A stretch of 25,280 bases of DNA from JBBKWH01 sp037968855 (GTDB taxonomy: Bacteria > Pseudomonadota > Gammaproteobacteria > Pseudomonadales > Moraxellaceae): the NCBI GenBank assembly GCA_037968855.1, contig JBBKWH010000083.1:1-25280 (forward strand), given 5' to 3'. Every line of letters starts with the position of its first letter. The stretch's first letter is position 1. The notes under the pieces were generated by a model. It was not told where the DNA came from and did not search any database. It worked only from the letters and a program-made list of their open reading frames with translations. Shown piece by piece: positions 23,803-25,280 of the stretch. The position numbers were made by a program, and so were the translations under genes.

Positions 23803-24561
23803 ATGAGCACAACGTTGTGCAGTTTATTGGCGTGGTGTGAACAAACCATGCAAGCCAATGCCTTTAAAGACTATTGTCCCAATGGACTACAAGTCGAAGG
23901 CCGTGCCGAAATTAAGCGTGTGGTCACTGGTGTCACCGCTAGCCAAGCCTTGATTGAGCGTGCTATCGCGGTCAAAGCGGATGCCATCGTGGTGCATCAT
24001 GGCTATTTTTGGAAAGGTGAAGATCCGGTTTTAACCGGTATGAAAGGCCAGCGTATTCGTCTCCTCATGCAGCACGGTATCTCACTAATTGCCTATCACC
24101 TGCCACTCGATGCACATCCAACATTGGGCAACAATGCAGCCTTGGCTGATTTACTCGGCTTTAACAGCACAGGGCCACTTGACCCTAGTGAATCACGACC
24201 AATTGGCAATATCGGCACTTGCTCGGCCATGACTGCCAGCGAAATGAGCGAGCATTTATCGACGCAGCTTGGCCGCCCTATTTTGCACCTTGCCGGAGGC
24301 CCCAATGTGATCCAAACGGTCGGTTGGTGCAGCGGTGGTGCACAGGGCTTTTTAGAAAAAGCAGCCGCACAACACTGTGATGCCTACATCTCTGGCGAGG
24401 TGAGTGAAAAAACCTTTCATGAGGCGGCCGAGCTGGGTGTGCACTATTTTGCCTGCGGTCACCATGCCACCGAACGCGGCGGCGTGATGCGCTTGGGTCA
24501 AGCGATTGCCAAACAGTTTGGCATCTTGGTCGAATTTATTGATATCCCCAGTCCTGTTTAG
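23803..24561 (+). CDS. Nif3-like dinuclear metal centre protein (YbgI family)
   Basis: A 252-residue member of the NIF3/YbgI family, hexameric proteins with a dinuclear metal site and no settled function (GTP cyclohydrolase I type 2 is a common automatic label). Metal-binding motifs seen: VVHHGYFWKG near residue 65, YHLPLDAHPTLGNN near 100, and near the C-terminus SGEVSEKTFHEA and FACGHHATERGG. NGLQVEG near the N-terminus is a family mark. GAGG lies about nine bases before the ATG. It is transcribed away from the protease gene, a neighbour pair I recall from pseudomonads and relatives. Confidence 0.93.
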   Translation: MSTTLCSLLAWCEQTMQANAFKDYCPNGLQVEGRAEIKRVVTGVTASQALIERAIAVKADAIVVHHGYFWKGEDPVLTGMKGQRIRLLMQHGISLIAYHLPLDAHPTLGNNAALADLLGFNSTGPLDPSESRPIGNIGTCSAMTASEMSEHLSTQLGRPILHLAGGPNVIQTVGWCSGGAQGFLEKAAAQHCDAYISGEVSEKTFHEAAELGVHYFACGHHATERGGVMRLGQAIAKQFGILVEFIDIPSPV

Positions 24562-24881
24562 CTTTTTTTATTGTCAAATCAGTCATTTTTTGAGCAGAAC
24601 AACACAGCATCAACAGTTACAGGCTTGCCAAGCCCGATGCCTTACGGCAAGGTAAACGGGCCTTCAAACAGGTGCGCAAAAAACCGTTTGGTGTTGTGTG
24701 ACGCCTTGATTGACTCACATGATTAACCAAAACGTTATGGTTCGTTTGCAAATCGTGAATGACCCACCATCGAACGGTACTATTGAAACGTCATACCGCC
24801 AAGCGGCTACACCTGTTTTTAGATTATCACCATGACGATGCCCATGTTGGGCCGTCCCCAGCCATCGCAAGGAATAAATCA
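24562..24881. other. Intergenic region upstream of sodB with several small inverted repeats
   Basis: No gene seen. A T run follows the Nif3-like stop without a strong stem. Inverted repeats: GGCTT/AAGCC just before 24633, GCCCG with CGGGC around a TGCC-TTAC-GGCA stem (about 24632-24661), and AACCA/TGGTT near 24726-24743. The sodB promoter must lie here but I could not choose hexamers with confidence. AAGGA (about 24869-24873) is the sodB ribosome-binding site. Confidence 0.4.
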
Positions 24882-25280
24882 ATGTCACACATTACCCTAC
24901 CCGACCTGCCATACGCCAAAGACGCACTTGCACCACATATCAGTGCCGAAACCCTTGAGTTTCATCATGACAAGCATCACAACGCTTATGTGGTCAAACT
25001 GAACGAGCTGATCGCAGGTACTGATCTGGCTGGCCAAGAGCTTGACGACATCATCAAAGCCTCAGCCAATGACAGCAGCAAAGCCGGTATCTTTAACCAG
25101 TCAGCTCAAGTGTGGAACCACACCTTCTACTGGAACTGCATGACACCAAACGGTGGCGGCGCCGCAAATGGTCCAGTCGCAGACAAAATCACCGCAGCTT
25201 TTGGTAGCTACGAAAAATTTGCTGAAGAATTCAAAAATGCAGCCCTGACTCAATTTGGTTCAGGCTGGGCATGGCTGGTA
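24882..25280 (+). CDS. sodB: Iron superoxide dismutase (5' part; runs off the window)
   Basis: The first 133 codons of a superoxide dismutase, which converts superoxide to oxygen and hydrogen peroxide in the cytosol. The start ATG at 24882 follows AAGGA. The protein opens MSHITLPDLPYAKDALAPHI and shows the first metal ligand in FHHDKHHNAY, the second in QVWNHTFYW, and NGGGAANGPVADKI and FGSGWAWLV. Fe-type is favoured over Mn-type by AQVWNHTFYWNCM and the overall resemblance to E. coli SodB. The last two metal ligands (Asp and His) lie beyond the end of the window. Confidence 0.95.
   Translation, partial: MSHITLPDLPYAKDALAPHISAETLEFHHDKHHNAYVVKLNELIAGTDLAGQELDDIIKASANDSSKAGIFNQSAQVWNHTFYWNCMTPNGGGAANGPVADKITAAFGSYEKFAEEFKNAALTQFGSGWAWLV

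Overview
The window looks like chromosomal DNA of a gamma-proteobacterium, most plausibly of or near the Moraxellaceae. The reasons are the tmk/mltG/pabC cluster, a CarO-like outer-membrane barrel (a family I know from Acinetobacter), a bacterial-type Cca with an HD domain, an AlgW/DegS-type periplasmic protease, a malic enzyme fused to a phosphotransacetylase-like domain, and moderate GC. There is no prophage, CRISPR array, rRNA or tRNA. Identifications rest on motifs read by eye; no database search was run.

Left part (1-6640), minus strand: a secretion cassette runs straight into a housekeeping cluster. In transcription order it holds a promoter (about 6602-6630), a small double-glycine-leader peptide gene (6232-6435), a hairpin followed by T residues (6173-6197), an HlyD-type adaptor (4834-6141), an ABC exporter with an intact C39 peptidase domain (2618-4786), then pabC, mltG and tmk. 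The exporter stop and the pabC start share one base. The peptide has a leader ending in VSGG, then a Phe/Ser stretch of alternating residues, then three hexapeptide repeats (C-A/E-P-K-P-V) and a closing Cys. I do not recognise this core in any family. It is the most likely undescribed system here: a microcin-like or structural secreted peptide with its dedicated type I exporter.

Middle part (6880-13900): a CysB-family regulator points away from the cassette. A bidirectional terminator separates it from a CarO-like barrel gene. Then come ahcY, led by a recognisable S-adenosylhomocysteine (SAH) riboswitch with its own promoter, and metF. A 222-bp intergenic element with 18-bp inverted ends separates metF from bioA; one end of a second copy lies at bases 4-21. 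bioA is followed by rsmE.

Right part (14170-25280): a membrane-bound PAS-PAS-GGDEF-EAL protein with a puzzling start; maeB with a strong extended -10 promoter; cca, whose ribosome-binding site lies in the 3' arm of the terminator hairpin before it; a pteridine-reductase-like SDR overlapping cca by 4 bases; and, on the minus strand, a glutathione S-transferase and an AlgW/DegS-type protease. A Nif3-like gene and the first 133 codons of sodB follow on the plus strand.

Functional themes: methyl-cycle and one-carbon/sulfur metabolism (CysB family, ahcY, metF, pabC, pteridine reductase), cell-envelope work (mltG, barrel, protease, exporter) and c-di-GMP signalling.
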